Part shown: positions 1 to 6,527 of the stretch, piece by piece | Position numbering within the stretch: the first letter of the stretch is position 1 | How the letters are laid out: each line of letters starts with the position of its first letter | Source: Halorhodospira sp. | GTDB lineage: Bacteria > Pseudomonadota > Gammaproteobacteria > Nitrococcales > Halorhodospiraceae | Assembly: GCA_007121755.1 (NCBI GenBank) | Contig: SKJZ01000132.1 | Coordinates: 1-12,796, forward strand | DNA length: 12,796 nt | Direction of reading: 5' to 3' | Notes under the pieces: generated by a model | Seen by the model: the letters and a program-made list of their open reading frames with translations, nothing else | Database searches by the model: none | Told to the model about the DNA's origin: nothing | Made by a program: the position numbers and the translations under genes

Positions 1-2121
1 CTGCGCGCGCCGCTCGCCCGGCCCGGTGCCGCGCTGCCGCACGGGCGCACCGTCGATGCCGCGGAGATCCGCGGCGTCCCCTCGGCCGGGATGCTCTGCT
101 CCGCCGCCGAGCTGGGGCTCGCCGAAGACAGCGACGGACTACTGGAACTCGCCCCCGATCTTCCGCTAGGCGCCGATCTCCGGACCGCCCTCGAACTGGA
201 CGATACGGTCATTGAGATCGACCTTACGCCGAACCGGGCCGACTGCCTGAGCGTGATCGGCGTCGCCCGCGAGGTGGCCGCTGGCACCGGCGCTGGGGCG
301 CTGACTACACCCGCCGTTCCGCCTGTAGCCGCGACGCACGACGAGCAGATCACCGTCCATCTCGACGCCCCGACGGAGTGCCCCCGTTACTGCGGCCGAG
401 TCATTCGCGGCGTCGATACCGCGGCGCCCACCCCGATGTGGATGCGCGAACGGCTGCGCCGCGCCGGACTGCGCAGCGTCTCGGCGGTGGTCGACGTGAC
501 CAACTACGTGCTGCTGGAGTACGGCCACCCGTTGCACGCCTTCGATTTAGAGAAGCTACATGGGCCGATCCGCGTCCGCCTAGCCGCGCCCAAGGAGCGG
601 CTGACACTGCTTGGCGGCGAAGAGATGGAACTCGACGACGACGTTCTGGTGATCGCCGACGCCACTGGACCGATCGCGATGGCCGGCGTCATGGGCGGTG
701 AGCGGACCGCCGTCGATACACAGACGCGGGATATCTTTCTGGAGAGCGCCTTCTTTGCTCCGCAGCGGATCATCGGGCGCGCCCGCCGCTACGGGCTGCA
801 CACCGACGCCTCTCACCGCTTTGAACGGGGTGTCGACCCCGACGGCGCGGCGCGGGCGTCCGAGCGGGCCACTGCCCTGATCCTGGAGTTGTGCGGCGGA
901 GAGCCTGGCCCCCTGGTCGAGTCGCTGGAGCCGGACCACTTGCCGGACCGCTCCCCGGTCGCGTTGCGCCGGGACCGCCTGGCCTCCGTTCTCGGCTGGC
1001 GGCTCGATGACGCGGTTATCGAAGGGTCGTTGTCGGCCCTGGGCATGGCGCCCGAGCGGCGGGACGACGGATGGCTGGCGCAGCCACCGGGTTGGCGCTT
1101 CGACATCGAACGCGAAGAGGATCTGATCGAAGAAGTGGCGCGCCTGGCCGGCTACGACGCCGTTCCCGAGCACCGCCTGCCAGTCCCGATGACCCTCCCC
1201 CGCCTGCCCGAGACCCGCGTCAGCCGAAGCGCCGTGACCGACACATTGGTGGAGCGGGGCTACTTCGAAGCGATCACCTACTCCTTTGTCGACCCGGAAC
1301 TGCAGCGGCGGCTACTTCCGAAGGCCGAAGCGATCCCGCTGGCCAATCCACTCTCGTCCGAGATGGCTGTCATGCGCGCCTCGCTCTGGCCGGGCCTGGT
1401 GGCCGCCGCGCGGCACAACCACCACCGCCAGCACGGACGCGTTCGCCTCTTCGAGATGGGCCGTATTTTTCAGGGAAGCCTCGACGATCTCGCCCAACCT
1501 CTCGCCGTGGCCGGGCTGGCGATGGGGCCGGTGTTGCCGGAGCAGTGGGCCACCGCGACGCCTGAGGTCGACTTTTTTGATGTCAAAGAAGATGTGACGG
1601 CACTGTTAGCGCGCGCCAACGAGCCGGACTCTTTCGCCTTCGAACCGGCGACACACCCGGCGCTCCATCCCGGACAGTCCGCCCGGCTGCTGCGCCACGG
1701 AGCGCCGATCGGCTGGCTCGGCCGCCTACACCCCGCCCACGCCCAAGCCCTGGATCTGCCGGACGCGACCGTACTCTTCGAACTCTCCCTAGAAAGTCTG
1801 GCCGCCGCCAAGCTGCCGATCTTCTCGCCGCTCTCCCGCTTTCCGTCCATTCGGCGGGATCTGGCCTTCGTCGTTGATGAGACGGTCGCGGGCGGTGATT
1901 TGCGGGCCGCCGCCAAGGAGGCTGCCGGCAGCACGGTCATCGAGGTGCGCCTTTTCGACGTCTATTACGGCAAGGGCGTGCCCGAGGGGCAAAAAAGCAT
2001 TGCCATGGGCTTGATTTTACAGGACTATTACCGCACGCTTACGGACCGTGACGTTGACGATGTCGTGGACCGCGTAGTGCGCCGCCTGGAAGGCGCGTTC
2101 GGGGCTACTTTACGAGGGTAG
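1..2121 (+). CDS. pheT: Phenylalanine--tRNA ligase beta subunit, 5' end outside window
   Basis: This is the beta chain of the cytoplasmic alpha2-beta2 enzyme that charges tRNA-Phe with phenylalanine. The frame is open from base 1, and the residues before the first ATG at 91 already fit PheT (GVPSAGMLCSAAELGL, end of the tRNA-binding OB domain), so the gene is cut by the window and that ATG is not the start. About 706 residues are visible against about 790 for the family, so roughly 85-90 are missing. Visible in order are the B3/B4 editing domain (VDVTNYVLLEYGHPLHAFD, near bases 490-550, and IAMAGVMGG), the B5 DNA-binding-like domain (about 955-1180), the inactive synthetase-like core (YFEAITYSFVDP), and the C-terminal FDX-ACB anticodon-binding domain (SRFPSIRRDLAFVV to the stop). 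It ends 6 bp before ihfA, the usual pheST-ihfA operon order; pheS should lie just upstream. Confidence 0.98.
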   Translation: MRAPLARPGAALPHGRTVDAAEIRGVPSAGMLCSAAELGLAEDSDGLLELAPDLPLGADLRTALELDDTVIEIDLTPNRADCLSVIGVAREVAAGTGAGALTTPAVPPVAATHDEQITVHLDAPTECPRYCGRVIRGVDTAAPTPMWMRERLRRAGLRSVSAVVDVTNYVLLEYGHPLHAFDLEKLHGPIRVRLAAPKERLTLLGGEEMELDDDVLVIADATGPIAMAGVMGGERTAVDTQTRDIFLESAFFAPQRIIGRARRYGLHTDASHRFERGVDPDGAARASERATALILELCGGEPGPLVESLEPDHLPDRSPVALRRDRLASVLGWRLDDAVIEGSLSALGMAPERRDDGWLAQPPGWRFDIEREEDLIEEVARLAGYDAVPEHRLPVPMTLPRLPETRVSRSAVTDTLVERGYFEAITYSFVDPELQRRLLPKAEAIPLANPLSSEMAVMRASLWPGLVAAARHNHHRQHGRVRLFEMGRIFQGSLDDLAQPLAVAGLAMGPVLPEQWATATPEVDFFDVKEDVTALLARANEPDSFAFEPATHPALHPGQSARLLRHGAPIGWLGRLHPAHAQALDLPDATVLFELSLESLAAAKLPIFSPLSRFPSIRRDLAFVVDETVAGGDLRAAAKEAAGSTVIEVRLFDVYYGKGVPEGQKSIAMGLILQDYYRTLTDRDVDDVVDRVVRRLEGAFGATLRG

Positions 2122-2127
2122 AAGAGT

Positions 2128-2430
2128 ATGGCGCTGACCAAAGCGGATATGGCCGAGCGACTTTTTGATGAGGTAGGCTTAAATAAGCGCGAGGCCAAGG
2201 AGTTGGTCGACCTCTTTTTTGAAGAGATCCGCACCAGCCTGGAGGGCGGCGAGCCGGTCAAGCTGTCGAGCTTCGGCAACTTCGACCTCCGGGACAAGAA
2301 CGAACGCCCCGGCCGCAACCCGAAGACCGGTGAAGAGATCCCGATTTCCGCCCGGCGCGTGGTCACCTTCCGCCCCGGCCAAAAGCTCAAGAGCCGCGTC
2401 GAGGGTTATGCCGGCACCCCGGAACAGTGA
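2128..2430 (+). CDS. ihfA: Integration host factor alpha subunit
   Basis: A 100-residue DNA-bending protein of the HU/IHF family that pairs with IhfB. It acts in nucleoid structure, sigma-54 promoter looping, recombination and replication. It is nearly collinear with the 99-residue E. coli IhfA: start MALTKADMAERLF, dimerisation helices about 3-40, then the beta-arm with RPGRNPKTGEEIP. Pro65 is the residue that intercalates and kinks DNA in this family, and the ARRVVTFRPGQKLKSRV end is typical of the alpha rather than the beta subunit. The ATG follows the pheT stop by 6 bp, with a GAGGG ribosome-binding site at 2114-2118 inside the end of pheT, so translation is probably coupled. The stop codon lies inside the next gene. 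Confidence 0.98.
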   Translation: MALTKADMAERLFDEVGLNKREAKELVDLFFEEIRTSLEGGEPVKLSSFGNFDLRDKNERPGRNPKTGEEIPISARRVVTFRPGQKLKSRVEGYAGTPEQ

Positions 2431-2773
2431 CGACGGACTACCGCCGATCCCCGCCAAACGGTACTTCACCATCGGCGAGGTAAGCGAGCTTTGCGGCGTC
2501 AAGCCGCATGTGCTGCGTTATTGGGAACAGGAGTTTCCGCAACTCAGCCCGGTCAAGCGGCGCGGCAACCGGCGTTATTACCAGCGGCACGATGTAACCC
2601 TGATCCGGCGCATCCGGTCACTGCTCTATGAAGAGGGGTTCACCATCGGCGGCGCCCGCCAGAAGCTGTCCGGCGGCGGCGAGGCCGCACCGGGGAACGG
2701 CTCGGTGCCCCGGGACGTGGTGCATCAGGTACGCATCGAGTTGGAAGCGGTGCTGAACATCCTCAAGCAGTAA
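2408..2773 (+). CDS. MerR-family transcriptional regulator, short form
   Basis: A 121-residue protein with a MerR winged helix-turn-helix and almost nothing else. The HTH is KRYFTIGEVSELCGVKPHVL (about 17-36), followed by RYWEQEFPQL and the wing RRGNRRYY (51-58). After the dimerisation helix start (ELEAVLNILK, 111-120) there is no room for an effector-binding domain and no metal-binding cysteine cluster, so ligand and target cannot be read from the sequence. The ATG at 2408 is the only in-frame ATG near the HTH. It overlaps the end of ihfA by 23 bp, with GAGGG at 2401-2405 only 2 nt away, so expression probably relies on coupling to ihfA. The frame is open back to 2219, but that extension is out-of-frame ihfA DNA. 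A small MerR protein after ihfA is a recurring arrangement in gammaproteobacteria, to my knowledge. Confidence 0.92.
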   Translation: MPAPRNSDDGLPPIPAKRYFTIGEVSELCGVKPHVLRYWEQEFPQLSPVKRRGNRRYYQRHDVTLIRRIRSLLYEEGFTIGGARQKLSGGGEAAPGNGSVPRDVVHQVRIELEAVLNILKQ

Positions 2774-2816
2774 CCCCCCGGCCCGCCCTATCCTGTGGCA
2801 CTGCAACTCGCGGCCC

Positions 2817-2845
2817 TGGAACTCCTCGCGCAATTCAGCTATCCT
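2817..2845 (+). promoter_or_regulatory. Possible promoter of the tRNA-Pro gene
   Basis: TATCCT at 2840-2845 resembles a -10 box. It sits 13 nt before the mature tRNA and is followed by the GC-rich stretch GACGCCGC, the kind of discriminator seen at stringently controlled stable-RNA promoters. The -35 candidate TGGAAC at 2817-2822, 17 bp upstream, is a poor match. The tRNA may instead, or also, be transcribed by read-through from the pheT-ihfA-merR operon, because I see no strong terminator in 2774-2858. Confidence 0.3.
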
Positions 2846-2858
2846 GACGCCGCTTTGT

Positions 2859-2935
2859 CGGGGCGTGGCGCAGCCTGGTAGCGCACCTGCATGGGGTGCA
2901 GGGGGTCGCAGGTTCGAATCCTGCCGCCCCGACCA
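2859..2935 (+). tRNA. tRNA-Pro (anticodon GGG)
   Basis: A full 77-nt cloverleaf. The acceptor arms CGGGGCG and CGCCCCG pair at all seven positions. The D-arm stems are GCGC/GCGC around AGCCTGGTA, and the anticodon stems CCTGC/GCAGG enclose loop ATGGGGT with anticodon GGG at 2893-2895. The T-arm is GCAGG-TTCGAAT-CCTGC. Discriminator A2932 is followed by an encoded CCA (2933-2935). The C1:G72 pair is characteristic of bacterial tRNA-Pro, and the D-arm/anticodon region closely follows E. coli tRNA-Pro(GGG). It reads CCC and CCU codons. To my recollection a proline tRNA next to ihfA and its MerR gene also occurs in Pseudomonas, so this looks like conserved synteny rather than an insertion site. 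Confidence 0.97.
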
Positions 2936-2954
2936 ATCAACACAATGAGTTGCA

Positions 2955-2971
2955 CGCGTCGCCAGGACGCG
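2955..2971. terminator. Small stem-loop between tRNA-Pro and the convergent gene
   Basis: CGCGTC (2955-2960) can pair with GACGCG (2966-2971) around the loop GCCAG. It lies 20 nt after the tRNA and 19 nt beyond the stop of the convergent gene at 2990, where a shared terminator would be useful. Neither strand has a real T-run after the stem, so intrinsic termination is uncertain. Confidence 0.3.
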
Positions 2972-2989
2972 AATCTGTAGTGAAGTCCT

Positions 2990-3481
2990 TTAGGGGGTCG
3001 GCCCCGTCGCACCCCCTGCCTCTCCTAAACCCATCTTCTCGGCGACGCAGCGCTCCTGCTCGGTGGCGATGTAGATCACGGTGTGGAGCACCATGAGCGT
3101 CTCCTCGCTCTCTTCTACGGCCGCCCCCCGCTGGAGCGGCTGGCCGCTCCAGCCCGCCGCATTGACCACTCCGTCGCCGTCGTCGTCGACAAGGACGACA
3201 TTCTCGCCCCCTCCGGCGGCCGCCCAGACGTTCGACTCGACTTGAAGCCCTTCCTCGCCCGCCGGCTTCACCAGCGCCCAAACCTCTTCCTGCGCCGGAT
3301 TCAACCACTCGAGCCGCAGCGGCCCGCCACCCTCATCCAAACACTCCCGCATCGCCCGATAGGCGACGGGCAGCTCTTCCGCCACCCACTGCCGGTGTTG
3401 GTCGCCGCCCATGGCCGATCCGCCGTGGGCGGCGGAGGACAGCAACAGTACTGCGAAACCGATTACTCCCCTTCCGAGCAT
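2990..3481 (-). CDS. Small exported protein of unknown function
   Basis: A 163-residue protein I do not recognise. The N-terminus looks like a Sec signal peptide: a single Arg, a hydrophobic core about residues 6-18 (VIGFAVLLLSSAA), and small residues at 20-23 where signal peptidase could cut. The mature part would be periplasmic or secreted. It is acidic and contains DDDGDG at 99-104, which fits the DxDxDG calcium-loop pattern once. Two cysteines remain, C47 and C145, which could form a disulfide. There are no other membrane helices. The ATG at 3481 has a GAGG ribosome-binding site about 6 nt upstream, which supports this start. It lies 76 bp downstream of the diguanylate cyclase on the same strand and might share its transcript. 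A longer ORF on the opposite strand lacks these translation signals. Confidence 0.75.
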   Translation of the reverse strand: MLGRGVIGFAVLLLSSAAHGGSAMGGDQHRQWVAEELPVAYRAMRECLDEGGGPLRLEWLNPAQEEVWALVKPAGEEGLQVESNVWAAAGGGENVVLVDDDGDGVVNAAGWSGQPLQRGAAVEESEETLMVLHTVIYIATEQERCVAEKMGLGEAGGATGPTP

Positions 3482-3557
3482 ATAACCTCACGCCTCTATT
3501 CTGCAGTCATCAATGTGTCGAAACTTCTTACTAACCTTTTCGGAAGTATTGTGCCTT

Positions 3558-4763
3558 CTAGACAGCTTCCGGCAGAGCCTGACCACAAGCAGCCGCTCCG
3601 CCGTCGGTTACAATGCAATCCCCGCCCGCCCTCTTTCCCAAGTACATCCGCCGGTCCGCCAATTCCACCAGGGCGGCGCCGTCTCCGTCCACCTCATGCG
3701 ACTCGGCGAGACCGACGCTGACCGTCAGCGGTTCCCCGTCGGGGCGGTTGCCGAGCCCTCCGGCGGCAAGCACCCGTTCAAGGGCTTCCTTCGCTCCGTC
3801 GAGGCCGGTGTCCGGAAAGATGGCCACGAACTCCTCTCCGCCCCACCGGACCAATGGATCGGTGCCGCGCAACATCCGCCTGATATGCTCAACCGCCTGC
3901 CGCAACACCAAGTCGCCAGCCTCATGGCCGTACCGGTCATTGATCGCCTTGAACCGGTCGAGATCCATAAACGCCACCGCCAAAGGGCGGTTGTGACGCG
4001 CCGCCAGGGCCAGGTGGCGGTCCAGCAGCTCCTCGCCGCTCCCCCGGTTGACGCAGCCGGTGAGCGGGTCGTGGGCGGAGCGTTCCACCAGCGCGTTCAT
4101 CAAGTGCAGTTGGCTGATGCCGCAAAAGGCCGCCACCACGGTGATAAGCAGCAATAGCCAGAAGGAACCCAGATGCGTCGTCCACTGCAGTGCGTCGAGT
4201 TGAAACAGAGCGAGCACCCCCTTGCTGGCGAGCACGGGGAGCGAGAAGAGCAGGGTCTCCGCGGCGGTCAGCGGAAAGATGCCGAGCCCGGCCAGCATCA
4301 CGAACGGAAGGAACGCGTAGCTGGCGGCGACCACTCCGGCGAGTCCACTCAATTCGTGGACCGCGAGCAACGGGTGGGAGTAGAGGAAGAAGATTGTCGG
4401 GATGGCGAACATCAGCCCCATGGCGCCCCAGGCCCAACCTCGCCCCTCGTGGCGGGGGAAGCCGAAAGCAAGCGCCAGGAACGCGGCGCTGGCCAACAGC
4501 CGGGTCAGCGCCAACTGCCAACCGAGATGCCACGGCAAGGCGACCAGATCGACAACGATCCACAACGGCGTCAACAGGCCGAAAGTCAGCGCCACGATCC
4601 GGACGCGGAAGATCATCTGACGAGTGCGTTGCTGCTCCAACAGCAAGGAGTGACCGGAGGGGCGCATGAGCAACGGAAGCGTCTCGGGGCGGATCGACTC
4701 CAGAAGGACGCGCATCCGATATCTTACCGTCTGCACCAATCGTTGCCGCCCCTGTACGCTCAC
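3558..4763 (-). CDS. Membrane-bound GGDEF diguanylate cyclase
   Basis: A 401-residue inner-membrane enzyme predicted to make cyclic di-GMP from two GTP. The N-terminal half (about 54-215) holds around six hydrophobic helices and is probably the sensor; I could not assign it to a named MASE family. The GGDEF domain runs from about 228 to 385: HDPLTGCVNR, metal-site Asp267 in FMDLDRFKAINDRYGH, active-site GGEEF at 308-312, and LTVSVGLA. An intact inhibitory RxxD site (R299-D302) lies five residues before GGEEF, so product feedback is expected. There is no EAL or HD-GYP domain. The start shown is GTG at 4763, with GGGGAG rather far upstream (10 nt); an ATG at 4715 would remove 16 residues and still keep all helices. 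A stem-loop after the MCP gene suggests its own promoter within 4764-4902, where I could not place one with confidence. Confidence 0.93.
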   Translation of the reverse strand: MSVQGRQRLVQTVRYRMRVLLESIRPETLPLLMRPSGHSLLLEQQRTRQMIFRVRIVALTFGLLTPLWIVVDLVALPWHLGWQLALTRLLASAAFLALAFGFPRHEGRGWAWGAMGLMFAIPTIFFLYSHPLLAVHELSGLAGVVAASYAFLPFVMLAGLGIFPLTAAETLLFSLPVLASKGVLALFQLDALQWTTHLGSFWLLLLITVVAAFCGISQLHLMNALVERSAHDPLTGCVNRGSGEELLDRHLALAARHNRPLAVAFMDLDRFKAINDRYGHEAGDLVLRQAVEHIRRMLRGTDPLVRWGGEEFVAIFPDTGLDGAKEALERVLAAGGLGNRPDGEPLTVSVGLAESHEVDGDGAALVELADRRMYLGKRAGGDCIVTDGGAAACGQALPEAV

Positions 4764-4875
4764 AATACGGACGCTCCCCGAATCGGACGCGCCGACCCCG
4801 CAACGCGCAAGGCTGGAAGCCGTCCAAACAAAAAATTGGTCGACATATCGTAGGGGATGCGACAGGGCTTGGGAA

Positions 4876-4895
4876 GGCGGGGCGTCTGCCCCGCC
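4876..4895 (-). terminator. Perfect 8-bp GC stem-loop after the MCP gene
   Basis: On the minus strand GGCGGGGC, a 4-nt loop AGAC, and GCCCCGCC form an uninterrupted stem that begins 7 nt after the MCP stop codon. The following bases are TTCCC rather than a long T-run. It may act as a weak intrinsic terminator or as a 3'-end stabiliser for the ffh-MCP transcript. The stem is read directly from the sequence; the role is inference. Confidence 0.5.
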
Positions 4896-4902
4896 GCCCG
4901 GA

Positions 4903-6525
4903 TCACACCTTGAACTGCGCCACCAGCCGCTTCATCTCCCGCGCCAGATCCTCCAACTCATCGCCGGCCTCCTTGGTCTCCTGGCTGGCCCGGGCTGTCT
5001 CGGACGAGATGTCGTTGATAGAAGTGATACTCATGTTGATCTCGTTGGCCACCTGGCTCTGCTCCTCGGCGGCGCTGGCGATCTCGGTATTGACCTGGTT
5101 GATCCGCTCGACCGTCCGTTCGATCTCGCCCAACGCCTGGTCGGCTTCCGACGCCTGTTCCACGGTCCGCTGGGCCTGCGCGTAGCCCTGTTCCATCGCG
5201 CTCTCGGCGCCGGACGTCTCCTGCTGGAGCTGGCCGATCATCTCCTGGATCTGCTCCGTGGACTCGTGGGTGCGCGTCGCGAGCTTGCGCACCTCGTCGG
5301 CCACCACGGCGAATCCGCGGCCCTGGTCCCCGGCCCGCGCCGCTTCGATCGCGGCGTTCAGCGACAGCAGATTGGTCTGCTCGGTAATCTCCCGGATCAG
5401 GTCGATCACCGTACCGATACGTTCGCTGTCCTCGACCAGTTTCCGAATCGCTTCCGCGGCGCGGCGCACGTCCACGGCCAACTGCTCAATGCCTTCGACG
5501 GTGGCGCGGACCACTTGGCGGCCCTGCCCCGCCGCCTCCTCGCCGGAGCGGGTGGCGTCGGCGGCGTGTTGGGCGTTGCGGGCGACATCGTTGGCGGTCG
5601 CCGTCATCTCATTCATCGCCGTGGCCACCTGCTCGATCTGTTCGCGCTGGTGCTCGATACGTTGGTTGGTCTGGTCCGTAACCTGCGAGACCCGCTCGGC
5701 GGCCCCGTGTATCCGCTCGACCGAGGCCACCACCCGGCTGATCAGGTCGTGGAAGACCTCCATGGACCGGTTGAAGGCGGCGGACAACTGCCCGACTTCA
5801 TCACGCCCCTGGACCGCCAGCCGCTGCGTCAGGTCGCCTCCGCCCCCGGCGATCTCCTCCAGGCTACCGGTGATACGGCGGATCGGCGTGGTCACGAAGA
5901 CCCGGATGAAGAGGTAGACGACAAATAGCAACGGACCGCTAATCAGCACCGCCACGCCGAAGACGGCGGTGCCGAAGCCGGACACCGCTTGGTTGACGTC
6001 TTCGAGAGATATCCGCATAGCCACGGCCCCCAAGACTTCGCCCTCGAGGGGTTCGCCGTGGCACATCACGCAGTTCTTGCCGAGGTAGTCACGCTCGTTG
6101 AAATTGGGGATCACCGCGCGCAGCTCCCCGCCGCTTTCCGTTACCGAAATATACGGCTCGCCGCTGTCGAGCACCCGGCGCTCGATCTCATCCCGCGGCT
6201 GTTCGTCCTCGTGGCCCGGGCCGTAGATCTGCGCGGTGGCGGCGCCCCGCAACACCCGCACGTCCCGGACATTGCCCAACTCCTGGATCTGCTCCAGAAA
6301 CTCCTGGCGGTGGTCCATGGTGCCGGTGAGCATCATTGCGGTCAGGCCGGCCATGGTCATCTCGTTCATCGTCCCGGTGAAGTCGGTGGCCTGATCGATG
6401 GCCACGGCCCGCTGCTGGTAGACGGACCAGCCGATAGTGCCGCTCCAGGCGATCACCAGCATCAACCAGATGGAAACCAGCAACCGAACCCAGATACGGA
6501 CGTTGTAGAGCCGATTCAAAACCAT
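4903..6525 (-). CDS. Methyl-accepting chemotaxis protein with a haem-c motif in its sensor domain
   Basis: A 540-residue transmembrane receptor expected to signal through CheW/CheA. TM1 is about 11-35, the periplasmic domain 37-185, TM2 186-208, then HAMP (about 208-262, with FVTTPIRRITGSLEEIAGG) and a full cytoplasmic signalling coiled coil. The hairpin tip EITEQTNLLSLNAAIEAARA (379-398), followed by GFAVVADEVRKLA, is canonical. There is no C-terminal CheR-tethering pentapeptide (it ends RLVAQFKV). The periplasmic domain carries CVMCH at 152-156, a CxxCH site for covalent haem c, in the context NERDYLGKNCVMCHGEPLEG. This suggests redox or gas sensing, as known for Desulfovibrio DcrA and the haem-c PAS-type MCPs of Geobacter. 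ATG 6525 begins 2 bp after the ffh stop (TGA-GT-ATG), so it is probably translated from the ffh mRNA. Confidence 0.96.
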   Translation of the reverse strand: MVLNRLYNVRIWVRLLVSIWLMLVIAWSGTIGWSVYQQRAVAIDQATDFTGTMNEMTMAGLTAMMLTGTMDHRQEFLEQIQELGNVRDVRVLRGAATAQIYGPGHEDEQPRDEIERRVLDSGEPYISVTESGGELRAVIPNFNERDYLGKNCVMCHGEPLEGEVLGAVAMRISLEDVNQAVSGFGTAVFGVAVLISGPLLFVVYLFIRVFVTTPIRRITGSLEEIAGGGGDLTQRLAVQGRDEVGQLSAAFNRSMEVFHDLISRVVASVERIHGAAERVSQVTDQTNQRIEHQREQIEQVATAMNEMTATANDVARNAQHAADATRSGEEAAGQGRQVVRATVEGIEQLAVDVRRAAEAIRKLVEDSERIGTVIDLIREITEQTNLLSLNAAIEAARAGDQGRGFAVVADEVRKLATRTHESTEQIQEMIGQLQQETSGAESAMEQGYAQAQRTVEQASEADQALGEIERTVERINQVNTEIASAAEEQSQVANEINMSITSINDISSETARASQETKEAGDELEDLAREMKRLVAQFKV

Positions 6526-6527
6526 AC

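Noticed and set aside
1..90. pheT as a truncated pseudogene beginning at ATG 91
   Set aside because: The frame is open and PheT-like up to base 1, so the window edge explains the missing start.
2219..2407. N-terminal extension of the MerR frame
   Set aside because: Ser/Arg-rich translation of ihfA DNA out of frame; the MerR fold begins after 2450.
2859..2935. tRNA-Pro as an integration site for a mobile element
   Set aside because: No second copy of the tRNA 3' end is visible in the window and there is no integrase nearby.
3493..3521. Minus-strand promoter TCGACA-17 bp-TAGAGG before the secreted-protein gene
   Set aside because: The -35 is good but the -10 is poor, and the start point would leave almost no leader, cutting off the ribosome-binding site.
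3083..3721. 212-codon plus-strand frame opposite the small secreted protein
   Set aside because: No signal peptide, domain or ribosome-binding site; the minus-strand gene has all expected signals except a known family.
4666..5928. 420-codon open frame on the plus strand opposite the MCP
   Set aside because: Its translation is Leu/Gly/His/Arg-rich with no recognisable domain, and the opposite strand encodes a canonical MCP. Long antisense frames are normal in GC-rich DNA.
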